From assembly GCA_017983515.1 (NCBI GenBank), contig JAGOBF010000008.1, positions 62,001-126,000 of the forward strand: DNA of 64,000 nt. Reading direction: 5' to 3'. A program made the position numbers and the translations under genes. This document shows positions 8,509-16,863 of this stretch, piece by piece (position 1 is the first letter of the stretch; every line of letters starts with the position of its first letter). The DNA is from Promineifilum sp. (lineage in GTDB: Bacteria; Chloroflexota; Anaerolineae; Promineifilales; Promineifilaceae). A model generated the notes under the pieces. That model had not been told where the DNA came from. It ran no database searches and saw only the letters and a list, made by a program, of their open reading frames with translations.

Positions 8509-11334
8509 ATGGGCACAACCTATGTCGCCGTCGATGTGGAAACAACCGGCCTGGATCCGGCGCGGGACGCGATCATCGAAATCGCCGCGATCACCTTTCG
8601 CGACGCGGTGATTCTGGAAGAGTTCGATTCGCTCGTCAACCCGCTGGTCGACATCCCGCCTTTCATCACCCAACTGACATCGATCACTGACGAGATGGTG
8701 GCCGACGCGCCGACGCTGCACACGCTGCGGCCCAAGCTGCGCGGCAAGCTGGGCGACAACGTGCTCGTGGGCCACAACGTCGAGTTCGATCTGGGCTTTC
8801 TGCGCGAGGCGCGGCTGGCCTTCGGCAACCGGCGCATGGACACGCTGACCCTGGCCTCGATCCTGGCTCCGGAGGCGGGGCGCTTCAGCCTCAGTTCGCT
8901 GGCCGACTTCCTCAACCTGCCCAACGACAACGGGCGCGGACATCGCGCCCTGGGTGATGCCGAGTTGACTATCGAACTGTTCCTGGCCTTGCGCGAGCGG
9001 GCGCTGGCCCTGTCGCTGGCCCAACTGGAGGAGATCGTCGAGGCTGGGCAGCGTTTGGGCTGGCCGGAGACGCTTTTCTTCGAGGAGGCGCTGGCCGAGC
9101 GCGCGCGCGGCGCGTTCGAGAGCGGCGAACTGCGGATGCGCGGCCGTTTGCAGCGCCTCTACACCCCACCCAAAGTTGAAGGGTCGACGTTGGTGCCGGA
9201 GGAGAACCCCGCGCCGCTGGACGTGCCGTCATTGACCTCGCTGTTGCAGCCGGGCGGCCGGTTCGAGCGGGCTTTTCCCGGCTTCGAACACCGACCCCAG
9301 CAGGTGGAGATGCTGGAAACGGTCATCACCGCCTTCAACGAGGGGCGACATGTGTTGGTGGAGGCGGGCACGGGCACGGGCAAGAGTCTGGGCTATCTGT
9401 TGCCGGCTGCCTTCTGGGCCACTGCCAATGGCCGCCGCGTTGTTATCTCCACCAACACCATCAACCTGCAAGACCAACTGATCGCCAAGGACATCCCCGC
9501 GCTGCAAGAGACGCTGCATCTCGACTTGAGGGCGGCCATCCGCAAGGGGCGCAGCAACTATATTTGTACGCGCCTGTTCCAGCAGATGCGCCGCAGCGGC
9601 CCCGGCAACGCCGATGAGATGGCCCTCTACGCCCGCATCCTGCAATGGCTGCCCCACTCGACCACCGGCGACGTGGGCGAGATCGCCCTACGCACGCCGG
9701 GGGAGCGGCTGGCCTGGTCGAAGATCAACGGCGAGAATCCGACCTGCACCGCCGACCAGTGCGCGGCCGAGAACTGCCCCCTCCACATCGCCCGTCGCCG
9801 GGCTGAGCTGGCCCATCTGGTCATCGTCAATCACTCGTTGCTGCTGGCCGACCTGCGCTCCGAAGGCTTGATTCTGCCGGACTATAGCGACCTGATTATC
9901 GACGAGGCTCACCATCTGGAAAGCGCCGTCACCGATGGCCTGAGCTTCCGGGCCGACCGCCGCTCGCTGGAGGCGATCCTGGAGGAAGTGACGCGGCCGC
10001 GGGCCGGACTAGTGGCCAACGCCCAGCAACGCATCGCCGCTGTGGCCCCCCAGGAGGTGAGCCTGAGTGTCGATGGGCTGGCCGAGCGGATGCGCGCCGA
10101 CGCGCAGATCGCCATGCTGCGCACGGAGGAGTTCTTCGCGACGCTAGACTTCTTCTTGCGCGGCCAGGAGCGCGAGCGCAGCCAGTTCGCGGCCCAGATG
10201 CGCCTGACGCCGGCCGTTCGCAGCCAGCCTGACTACCACCTGATCGAAGAGGGTTGGGAAGACCTGAGCAAGCTCTATACGGTCATCGTCAAGGGCTTCC
10301 AGAAACTGATTCAGGTCGTGGCCGACTTGTCCCACACGACGCAAATCGAAGGCGTAGACGAACTGCGCGCGGCGTTGATCAGCAACGGCCAACTGCTGGC
10401 CCAGGCGGTTGCCAACGTGGATGCGCTGTTCCTGAAGCCCGACGCGGCGATGATTTATTGGGTGGAACAGTTCCGGGATTCGATCTCGCTTCACGCCGCG
10501 CCGCTCCACGTCGGCCCGCTGGTGGAGGCCCACATCTTCCAAAATAAGGAAACGGTGGTGCTGACGTCGGCGACGCTGCGAACGGCCGGCTATGGCCGCG
10601 CCGAATCGACCTTCGACTATGTGCGCGACCGCCTGCACGCCCACGACGCCGATGAGCTGGCCGTCGGCTCGCCCTTCGATTACAAGAACTCGACCCTGCT
10701 CTATCTGTTGACTGACATTCCCGAACCGAACCAGCCCGGCTACCAACGAATGCTGGAGCAGGCGATCATAGACACGGCGGTCACGCTGGGGGGGCGCACG
10801 CTCGTCCTGTTCACGGCCAACAATCATCTGAGCCAGACGGCGACGGCTATTGAGGCCAAGCTGGCGACGCACAAGATCGCCACGTTGGCCCAAACGGGGG
10901 GCATGTCGCGGCAGCAGCTATTGGAACAGTTCCGGCGCGAGGGGACGCGGGCGGTGCTGCTGGGCACGCGGTCGTTCTGGGAGGGGGTGGATATCCCCGG
11001 CCCGGCGCTGACGGCCCTGATTATCGCCAAGCTGCCGTTCGACGTACCCAGCGACCCTATTTTCGCCGCCCGCTCGGAGACCTATGAGAGTCCATTCTTC
11101 GAATATTCGATCCCGGAGGCGGTGCTGCGCTTCCGGCAGGGGTTCGGCCGGCTTATCCGGCGGGGCAGCGACGAGGGGATCGTCCTGGTGCTGGACAAGC
11201 GCGTCATCACCAAGCGTTACGGCCAGATGTTTTTGGAGGCGCTGCCGGACTGCACCATCATTCGCCAGCGCTCGGACCGTATCGAGGAGCTGATCGGCCG
11301 CTGGCTGGCCCGCGACCGCACGAAACGATTGTAG
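8509..11334 (+). CDS. dinG: DinG-family helicase with N-terminal DnaQ-like 3'-5' exonuclease
   Basis: A 941-residue protein. Residues 1-165 form a DEDDh exonuclease domain: DVETTG (9-14), HNVEFD in ExoII, and the HRALGDAELT stretch in ExoIII. After a linker, the XPD/DinG helicase begins near 250: Walker A EAGTGTGKS (285-293), DEAH box (465-468), and four cysteines C353, C413, C418, C423 positioned as the 4Fe-4S ligands of XPD-like helicases. Motif VI-like FRQGFGRLIRRGSDEG is near the C-terminus. The exonuclease fusion is common in Firmicutes and Chloroflexota, unlike E. coli DinG. Role: unwinding and trimming of DNA during repair. No obvious operon partner. Confidence 0.93.
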   Translation: MGTTYVAVDVETTGLDPARDAIIEIAAITFRDAVILEEFDSLVNPLVDIPPFITQLTSITDEMVADAPTLHTLRPKLRGKLGDNVLVGHNVEFDLGFLREARLAFGNRRMDTLTLASILAPEAGRFSLSSLADFLNLPNDNGRGHRALGDAELTIELFLALRERALALSLAQLEEIVEAGQRLGWPETLFFEEALAERARGAFESGELRMRGRLQRLYTPPKVEGSTLVPEENPAPLDVPSLTSLLQPGGRFERAFPGFEHRPQQVEMLETVITAFNEGRHVLVEAGTGTGKSLGYLLPAAFWATANGRRVVISTNTINLQDQLIAKDIPALQETLHLDLRAAIRKGRSNYICTRLFQQMRRSGPGNADEMALYARILQWLPHSTTGDVGEIALRTPGERLAWSKINGENPTCTADQCAAENCPLHIARRRAELAHLVIVNHSLLLADLRSEGLILPDYSDLIIDEAHHLESAVTDGLSFRADRRSLEAILEEVTRPRAGLVANAQQRIAAVAPQEVSLSVDGLAERMRADAQIAMLRTEEFFATLDFFLRGQERERSQFAAQMRLTPAVRSQPDYHLIEEGWEDLSKLYTVIVKGFQKLIQVVADLSHTTQIEGVDELRAALISNGQLLAQAVANVDALFLKPDAAMIYWVEQFRDSISLHAAPLHVGPLVEAHIFQNKETVVLTSATLRTAGYGRAESTFDYVRDRLHAHDADELAVGSPFDYKNSTLLYLLTDIPEPNQPGYQRMLEQAIIDTAVTLGGRTLVLFTANNHLSQTATAIEAKLATHKIATLAQTGGMSRQQLLEQFRREGTRAVLLGTRSFWEGVDIPGPALTALIIAKLPFDVPSDPIFAARSETYESPFFEYSIPEAVLRFRQGFGRLIRRGSDEGIVLVLDKRVITKRYGQMFLEALPDCTIIRQRSDRIEELIGRWLARDRTKRL

Positions 11335-11363
11335 GATGTGGGGGAGGGCAAGCCATTAAACTA

Positions 11364-11411
11364 AACACGGATTTAACGGATTGAATGATCTCAATCCGTT
11401 AAATCCGTGTT
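11364..11411. repeat. 21-bp perfect inverted repeat with 6-nt loop (dispersed hairpin repeat candidate)
   Basis: Arms 11364-11384 and 11391-11411 are exact reverse complements around the loop atgatc. A third partial copy of the right arm (aaatccgtgttta) lies at about 11421-11433, so the left side can pair with either. It lies in the 125-nt gap between the convergent dinG and htrA genes. There is no long U-tract, so it is not a textbook terminator, though it could stop transcription from both sides. The modular ATCCGTGTT wording resembles dispersed intergenic repeats of many bacterial genomes. Confidence 0.75.
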
Positions 11412-11459
11412 ATCCGCGTCAAATCCGTGTTTAATGCTTATGGCCCTATGGGCAAGCGA

Positions 11460-13109
11460 TTATTGCCCCGGTAAGGTGCCGACGACGTTGAACGTATTCA
11501 GGATATGGTCGAGCGCGTCCAGATCGGCGTCAGAGACGACCTGCACCTGAACGAGGACGGAGTAGTTTTGGGCCGCCGGTTCGGCCGCCAGCACGATGAT
11601 CACGCTACCGGCATCACTGCAGTTCGAATACATGTCGTAATGGCCGGTATAAACCGGGTCCGAATAATCGGAGCGGCCGTCATAGGTGCAGTCGGACGAG
11701 TAATCGACCAGGTCAAGCAGATCACTCATGGCCGTATCGCCAAAGTAGGCCCCAGCCAGAATCTGCATGCCGGGCGTCGAGTAGGTGGTGTTGTATCCTT
11801 CGATGCTGGGGGAAGCATAGAGGGAACTGCCGAGAACCGTCCCGTCGTCGCCGATCCAGTTGGTGCCGTCGACGTCGGCCCACTCGGCCGGCACTTCGAC
11901 ATAGATCGCCTGGGAATCGTCGTAGATGCCGACGTAATTCTGGTACGTTGTGGCGGTGTCGCCGCTGCCGGCCGCAGCCTCTTCGTCCACTTCAACCGCC
12001 TGGGCAAAGGAGAAAGACTGCTCCAGCTCAGGGCCGTTCAGTTGCCCCTCGAGCACTTCCTGCGTCGCGAAGCGCAACACTTCGATGTTCATCGGGTCGG
12101 TGGCGTTGCGGCTGCGCAGGATGTCGCAATAGTCGGCCATGGTGCCGTCGGTCGACAGGACGAGGCCCTCCAGCTTGGTGACGATATCGCCCGCTTCGAC
12201 GCCCACTTTGTCGGCCGGGGAACCGGATTTCACGGAGGACACCCAGATGCCCGTGTCGCCTTGTTCGGTGACGACTGCTTCGCCGTTGATGCCGATAGAA
12301 TCAAGATCGGTGCCGGCGCGCAATTGCTCCACAACCCGGCGCGCATCGCTAGCGCTGATGGCGAAATACTGGTTGGAGCTGGACGAGCCGGCGTAGTTGA
12401 CACCGACGACTTTACCGTCGGTCGATACCAGCGGCCCGCCGGAGTTGCCGGGGTTGATGGTCGCGTCATGCTCCAGAACGTTGTTGACCGAGGCCCAGCT
12501 CGTCTCGCCGCCGGCTTGCGCCTTGGAGATGACGCCGCGGGTCAGGGTCGGTTCGGGATCGCCCAGCGGAAAGCCCAAGGCATAGACTTCGGTGCCCAGG
12601 TTGACCGGCGTGGTGTTCCAGTCCAGGAAAGGATAGCCGTCTCCTTCGATGTCGATGACGGCCAGGTCGTTGCACTCCGACACGCCCAGAATCTTGGCGT
12701 TCATCGGCTGATCATAGCCCTGCACAAAGACCTGCATGAAGGCCGCGCCGGTGACCACGTGATTGTTGGTGACGGCGATGCCCGATGGGTCGATGATGAA
12801 GCCGGAGCCGCGACCGGCCGAGTTCAGCTGCATACCGAACTCAGGATCGATAAAGCTGCCCTGCGCTTCGATCTGGACGGTGGCGTTGATGGCGTCCTGG
12901 AAGCTGGTGGCCGCTGTCGGGCCGGACGGCGTGGGCTCTTCGGTGGGGGCCGGTGCCTGGGTAGGCTGCTCAACTGTTTCTGTGGCGGCGGCCGTGGCCA
13001 CAGGCTCGATAGTGACTTGAGCCTGCTCTTCCTCTCCGCCTCCACAGCCGGTCACTATGCCCACCAATAAAATCGCTAACAATAAAATAGTTAAACCATG
13101 CTTCTTCAT
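11460..13109 (-). CDS. HtrA/DegP-type serine protease lipoprotein with extra C-terminal domain
   Basis: A 549-residue exported protease. The start is set at 13109 because GGAGGT lies 5 nt upstream and the product then begins with a lipoprotein signal peptide (MKKHGLTILLLAILLVGIVT then GC, lipid Cys22). A P/T/E-rich linker leads to a trypsin-like domain with His117 (TNNHVVTG), Asp148 (CNDLAVIDIEG) and Ser223 (NPGNSGGP), a complete catalytic triad. A PDZ domain follows at about 275-350. The last 155 residues form a separate domain (IYVEVPAEWADVDG, four Cys) resembling the PsbP/Mog1-like fold; this last point is a weak inference. Role: quality control outside the membrane. It is divergent from the sigma factor gene. 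Confidence 0.9.
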   Translation of the reverse strand: MKKHGLTILLLAILLVGIVTGCGGGEEEQAQVTIEPVATAAATETVEQPTQAPAPTEEPTPSGPTAATSFQDAINATVQIEAQGSFIDPEFGMQLNSAGRGSGFIIDPSGIAVTNNHVVTGAAFMQVFVQGYDQPMNAKILGVSECNDLAVIDIEGDGYPFLDWNTTPVNLGTEVYALGFPLGDPEPTLTRGVISKAQAGGETSWASVNNVLEHDATINPGNSGGPLVSTDGKVVGVNYAGSSSSNQYFAISASDARRVVEQLRAGTDLDSIGINGEAVVTEQGDTGIWVSSVKSGSPADKVGVEAGDIVTKLEGLVLSTDGTMADYCDILRSRNATDPMNIEVLRFATQEVLEGQLNGPELEQSFSFAQAVEVDEEAAAGSGDTATTYQNYVGIYDDSQAIYVEVPAEWADVDGTNWIGDDGTVLGSSLYASPSIEGYNTTYSTPGMQILAGAYFGDTAMSDLLDLVDYSSDCTYDGRSDYSDPVYTGHYDMYSNCSDAGSVIIVLAAEPAAQNYSVLVQVQVVSDADLDALDHILNTFNVVGTLPGQ

Positions 13110-13183
13110 TCCTGACCTCCAATTGAGTTGTAGCGAAGCCTCCAAATTGCGATGTCGATGACCTTTTGTCGCATTTCCGCGGC

Positions 13184-13219
13184 ATTATAACCGATATAGT
13201 AGCTTAACAACAGTTAAGC
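13184..13219 (-). promoter_or_regulatory. htrA promoter with overlapping dyad operator
   Basis: On the minus strand TATAAT (13189-13184) is preceded at 15 nt by TTGTTA (13210-13205). The -35 lies inside a perfect 7-bp inverted repeat with 4-nt loop (13202-13219, gcttaac / gttaagc). This is about 75 nt upstream of the htrA start. The spacer is short, so the -35 assignment is less sure than the -10. Confidence 0.5.
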
Positions 13220-13327
13220 AATTAACAGAAATTGGTAACTGGCTACACCATTTCGTCGTCTAAACTGTAGGTTGAGTGATGGATGTCGCAATGCGTCAAA
13301 ATAACTAACTTTTACGCCCTAAACCTA

Positions 13328-13357
13328 TTGACTTTTGTCAGTCGCTTATGCTAGACT
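13328..13357 (+). promoter_or_regulatory. Sigma-70-type promoter for the sigma factor gene
   Basis: TTGACT (13328-13333), 18-nt spacer, TAGACT (13352-13357). Transcription would begin near 13364, leaving about 210 nt of leader before the ATG at 13574. A good purine-rich ribosome site (gaggaagagg) and a GTG codon (13391) lie within this leader, in frame with the sigma factor. Confidence 0.55.
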
Positions 13358-13573
13358 GCATTTTTGATCTACTGAGGAAGAGGAAAAAAGGTGTGCGGGG
13401 CGACAGCCAACCCTCTCACCGAAGCTGAGACAGATTATTTTTCTTTATACCGTCGCCGCGATGGGCGGCGCTCAGCTTTGTCACCTGGTCCGGCGGGAAG
13501 CAATCATCCATTCACCGCCGCATTGACGTACCCAGCAGACAGACTCAGGGTAGCACCGAGGTATTATCTTACG

Positions 13574-14839
13574 ATGACTGATTTGAACGATCCATTGTCC
13601 GATGAGATGGAAATCCTCAATGCGCTTCTGAACGAAGGCATCGAGCAACGTTATTTGACGTATGATCAGATTCTGGAAGCCCTTCCGGAAATCGAGAACA
13701 ACGTCACGTTGCTGGAGACGTTGCTTGAGGAAGCCCAATCGCTCGGACTGGCGATTTATGAGAACGAGGAAGATATTGTGACCACAGCACTGAGCGCTTC
13801 CAGCGACGAAATTGATGAGGAAGAAATCGTCGAAATCATCAAAGAGGAAACGCTGCCCAAGCCGGAACGCGTGGTCCGTTCGGCGCGGGTGCGCTCCCAC
13901 GACGCGCCGCTGTTCGATCTGAGCAACGTGCCGATCGATGATTCCGTCGGTCTCTATTTTCGCGAAATGGGCCAGCAGGGCTTGCTCTCGGCCGACGAGG
14001 AAGTGCATTTGGCGATGGAAATCGAGACCGGTCGCGCCGCCGTCGAGCGACTGGAGTCTGGCGAGGTGACCGACCTGGACGAGAAAGATCTGCTGGATCG
14101 CCAGCGCGAGATCGGCGACGCGGCCCGCGCGCACCTGATTCGGGCCAACACGCGCCTGGTCGTCAGCATCGCCAAGAAATATCGCGGCCGCGGTCTCCAA
14201 TTCCTGGACCTGATTCAGGAAGGCAACGTCGGCCTGATGAAGGCCGTCGAGAAATATGATTACCGGCGCGGCAACCGCTTCAGCACCTACGCCACGTGGT
14301 GGATCCGGCAGGCGGTGACGCGCGCGCTGGCTAACCACGGCCGCACCATCCGCATCCCGGCCCACCTGGGCGGGCGGATCAGCAAGCTCTATCAGGTCGC
14401 TCAGGAGCTGGAGCAGGAATATGGCCGCCAGCCGACGGCCGAAGAGATCGCCGAGAACATGGAGCTGCCCGCTGACCGCGTGCGCTGGATGTTGCGCACC
14501 AGCCGCCAGCCGGTACACCTGGAGCGGCCGGTCGGCGATGAGTCCGACGCCGAGCTGGGCGACTTTATCGAAGATATCGAGGCTCCCGCGCCGGCCGAGT
14601 CGGTGGCCCAGACGATGTTGACCGAAGAGATCGGCGACATCCTCGACCAGCTGACGCCGCGCGAGGCCCGTATCCTGCGCCTACGCTACGGTTTGCAGGA
14701 TGGCGAGTCGCGCACGCTGAAAGAGGTCGGCGAGATGTTCGGCCTGTCGCGCGAGCGCATCCGGCAACTGGAGAAGGAAGCGTTGCGCAAGCTGCGCCAT
14801 CCCAACTTCGCCGGGCACTTGCGCCAATATCTGAACTAG
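13574..14839 (+). CDS. rpoD: RNA polymerase primary-type sigma factor (sigma-70, RpoD/SigA)
   Basis: 421 residues from ATG 13574. Region 1.1-like segment at about 15-55 ([19 protein letters not shown]), region 1.2 near 120-150 ([12 protein letters not shown]), region 2 at about 195-265 with [37 protein letters not shown] and [16 protein letters not shown], region 3, and region 4 near the end with [15 protein letters not shown] and the helix-turn-helix [20 protein letters not shown]. This is the full group 1/2 layout and directs recognition of TTGACA/TATAAT promoters. An in-frame GTG at 13391 with a better ribosome site would add 61 residues of no recognised domain; I prefer 13574 because region 1.1 normally begins the protein. 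A terminator follows immediately. Confidence 0.93.
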   Translation: MTDLNDPLSDEMEILNALLNEGIEQRYLTYDQILEALPEIENNVTLLETLLEEAQSLGLAIYENEEDIVTTALSASSDEIDEEEIVEIIKEETLPKPERVVRSARVRSHDAPLFDLSNVPIDDSVGLYFREMGQQGLLSADEEVHLAMEIETGRAAVERLESGEVTDLDEKDLLDRQREIGDAARAHLIRANTRLVVSIAKKYRGRGLQFLDLIQEGNVGLMKAVEKYDYRRGNRFSTYATWWIRQAVTRALANHGRTIRIPAHLGGRISKLYQVAQELEQEYGRQPTAEEIAENMELPADRVRWMLRTSRQPVHLERPVGDESDAELGDFIEDIEAPAPAESVAQTMLTEEIGDILDQLTPREARILRLRYGLQDGESRTLKEVGEMFGLSRERIRQLEKEALRKLRHPNFAGHLRQYLN

Positions 14840-14870
14840 CCGTTCGGCCGTCGGCCGGAACAAACAGAAC

Positions 14871-14903
14871 AGCGCCCTTCTGGAGACAGAGGGGCGCTTT
14901 TAA
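14871..14903. terminator. Intrinsic terminator between convergent sigma factor and methyltransferase genes
   Basis: Stem agcgccc (14871-14877) with gggcgct (14892-14898), loop of 14 nt, followed by TTTTA on the plus strand. It lies 31 nt after the sigma factor stop and its T-run overlaps the stop codon of the convergent methyltransferase, so it can end plus-strand transcription. Confidence 0.75.
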
Positions 14904-15712
14904 GTTCGGCAGACGAAGGCCAGATCACCCGGATGGATATGCCGGCGCGGGTCCATGCCGATGCTCATGTCGACGGCTTCGGCCCGGTCAAAGGCGTCGC
15001 GCATCTTTTCCAGCACGTCCAGCCCGTAGTGGCGCAGATGGCCGTTGGCATCCGGTTGGTCGAATGTGCGTGTGATTGGCTGATCGTAATCGCCGGGGAT
15101 GGTGAATACGGCCACGCCGCCGGGCTGCAGCACCCGGGCGCATTCGCGCAGCGCGGCGCGGTCGTCGGGGATGTGCTCCAGCACGTGATTACAGAAGAGG
15201 GCGGCATAACCGGCATCGGCAAAGGTCAGGCGCTGAATATCTTCGCCGGGGAAATCCACGTCAGGTCGCAAGTAGTCGGTCGTGTGGACCGGGCCGGAGG
15301 AATTGGCGATGATATGGGCCATCAGCGCCGGCTCCGGCGCAAAAACGAGTACGGGCCCGGCCGGCACACCCGACAGCAGGGTCGGTATCAACGACGCCAG
15401 CCCGCGATGGCGCGACCGCGAGTCGCAGCGTGGACAGCGCGAGTGATGTTGCACGGCGCGCCAATTGCTTAAAGACACAAAGCCGGGGCCGCGCCAGCCG
15501 CAGCACGGGCAATGGGCACCGTCGGCCGCGGCGCGCACGCGGAAAGTCCAGACGTTGGCCGCCGCGCTTCGCGCGCGGTTCAAGCCGGTACGGACTTCAC
15601 CCTGCCCGACGAGTTGGCTGATGCGTCGCAGTTCGCCGGTGATCGGCGGCATCCCGAATGGCAGGTGGGAGGTGTCCGGCTGTGGGGCGGTGGGGGAATA
15701 TTTCGTGATCAT
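14900..15712 (-). CDS. Class I SAM-dependent methyltransferase with N-terminal zinc-ribbon-like motif
   Basis: 270 residues. The N-terminal third has two CxxC pairs (CPCCGW near 69-74 and CPRCDSRSRHR near 94-104) that look like a structural zinc site. The methyltransferase part is methyltransf_11-like: VFAPEPALM in motif I position, LFCNHVLEHIPDDRAALREC in motif IV/post-II, and VLQPGGVAVFTIPGDYD. The glycine-rich loop is degenerate (FAPEP), which is seen in this zinc-ribbon subgroup. Substrate unknown. Convergent with the sigma factor and just outside the polysaccharide locus, where it may belong functionally. Confidence 0.8.
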   Translation of the reverse strand: MITKYSPTAPQPDTSHLPFGMPPITGELRRISQLVGQGEVRTGLNRARSAAANVWTFRVRAAADGAHCPCCGWRGPGFVSLSNWRAVQHHSRCPRCDSRSRHRGLASLIPTLLSGVPAGPVLVFAPEPALMAHIIANSSGPVHTTDYLRPDVDFPGEDIQRLTFADAGYAALFCNHVLEHIPDDRAALRECARVLQPGGVAVFTIPGDYDQPITRTFDQPDANGHLRHYGLDVLEKMRDAFDRAEAVDMSIGMDPRRHIHPGDLAFVCRT

Positions 15713-15834
15713 GTTGCTGCTTGACCTTCCGGTGGAAATTGTTTAGCCTGAGCATGTACGGCTATGCCCATTATTATAGGGGTCTGGATCTTCTTGTCAG
15801 CCTCCAGGGTCCTTAATTTTACGAAAACTTCACC

Positions 15835-15851
15835 ACGGTTTCACAAACCGT
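15835..15851. repeat. Small hairpin in the leader of the ABC exporter operon
   Basis: acggttt (15835-15841) and aaaccgt (15845-15851) form a perfect 7-bp stem with a 3-nt loop, about 130 nt upstream of the exporter permease gene. The rest of the 269-nt gap (15713-15981) shows no convincing promoter hexamer pair. It could be an operator or a leader structure. Confidence 0.4.
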
Positions 15852-15981
15852 TCATTCATTAAACGGGTGGTTGTGGTAACTTGTATGCGGGGACACGACA
15901 TCGAATCTATTCCCGCCCGATTTTGGTGAGCGTCGCCGTCGATTTTCGAGCATGTGAAGTACAACAAACAATCTGGAGAAA

Positions 15982-16818
15982 ATGAAGTCTGAACCGATTG
16001 TCATCGAGCCGGTACGCGGCTGGCAGGTCATAGATTGGCGAGAGCTGCGCGACTATCGCGATCTGTTCCGTTTCCTGGTCGACCGCGATATCAAGGTGCT
16101 CTATAAGCAAACCGTGCTGGGCTTCGGCTGGGCCATTCTTCGGCCGGTGCTGAGCATGGTCATCTTCACCGTCATCTTCGGCAATCTGGCCCGCGTGGAC
16201 AGCGACGGCGTGCCCTACGCCATTTTCAGTTACGTGGCCCTCGTGCCCTGGCTCTACTTCTCCTCAGCGTTATCGGCCTCGGCGCTCAGCCTGGTCAATA
16301 ATACCGAGATGCTGACCAAGATCTATTTCCCGCGCCTGATCTTTCCGATGACGTCAGTCGTCTCCAAGCTGGTCGATTTTGCCGTCTCGTTTGTCATCGT
16401 CTTCGTGCTGATGGCCTGGTTTCGTATCCTGCCCACGACGCGCATCCTCTATGTGCCTTTGCTCGTGCTGTTGATGATGCTGTCGGCGGCCGGCATGGGA
16501 CTGTGGTTCGCGGCCTTGTCGGTGCAATATCGTGACGTCAAACACGCGATGCCTTTCCTGACGCAGATATTGATGTATGCCGCGCCGGTCGTCTGGTCGG
16601 GCACGCTCATCGCCGAGCGATTCGGCGCGCGGGGTCGTTTCCTGTTCGCTCTCTATCCGATGGTCGGCGTCATTGAGGGCTTCCGGTCGGCACTGCTGGA
16701 TACCGGCCCCATGCCTTGGGACATGATCGCCGTGGGGACAGCCTCGGCGCTGATCATCTTTGTCACCGGACTGTATTATTTTCGGCGCATGGAGGCCACC
16801 TTTGCCGACGTGGCCTAG
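15982..16818 (+). CDS. Polysaccharide ABC exporter permease (Wzm/TagG type)
   Basis: 278 residues with six hydrophobic helices, an ABC2-type membrane protein. The N-terminal amphipathic region WRELRDYRDLFRFLVDRDIKVLYKQTVLGFGWAILRPV is typical of Wzm/TagG permeases that export polysaccharide or teichoic acid, and the C-terminal region carries the usual LYPMVGVIEGFRSALL stretch. It starts with a good ribosome site (ctggagaaa) and is followed after 45 nt by its ATPase. Together they should move a lipid-linked glycan across the membrane. It opens the polysaccharide locus. Confidence 0.92.
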   Translation: MKSEPIVIEPVRGWQVIDWRELRDYRDLFRFLVDRDIKVLYKQTVLGFGWAILRPVLSMVIFTVIFGNLARVDSDGVPYAIFSYVALVPWLYFSSALSASALSLVNNTEMLTKIYFPRLIFPMTSVVSKLVDFAVSFVIVFVLMAWFRILPTTRILYVPLLVLLMMLSAAGMGLWFAALSVQYRDVKHAMPFLTQILMYAAPVVWSGTLIAERFGARGRFLFALYPMVGVIEGFRSALLDTGPMPWDMIAVGTASALIIFVTGLYYFRRMEATFADVA

Positions 16819-16863
16819 GGCAACGCGGCTCAAGCGTTTGACGGCCGGGGACAGATAATCGTC

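Noticed and set aside
11505-13070. Long plus-strand ORF (521 codons) opposite the htrA gene
   Set aside because: Antisense shadow of a high-GC gene; no domain, no ribosome site, and the minus-strand frame has a complete catalytic triad.
13481-14518. 345-codon minus-strand ORF opposite the sigma factor
   Set aside because: Shadow ORF; the plus strand reads a textbook sigma-70.
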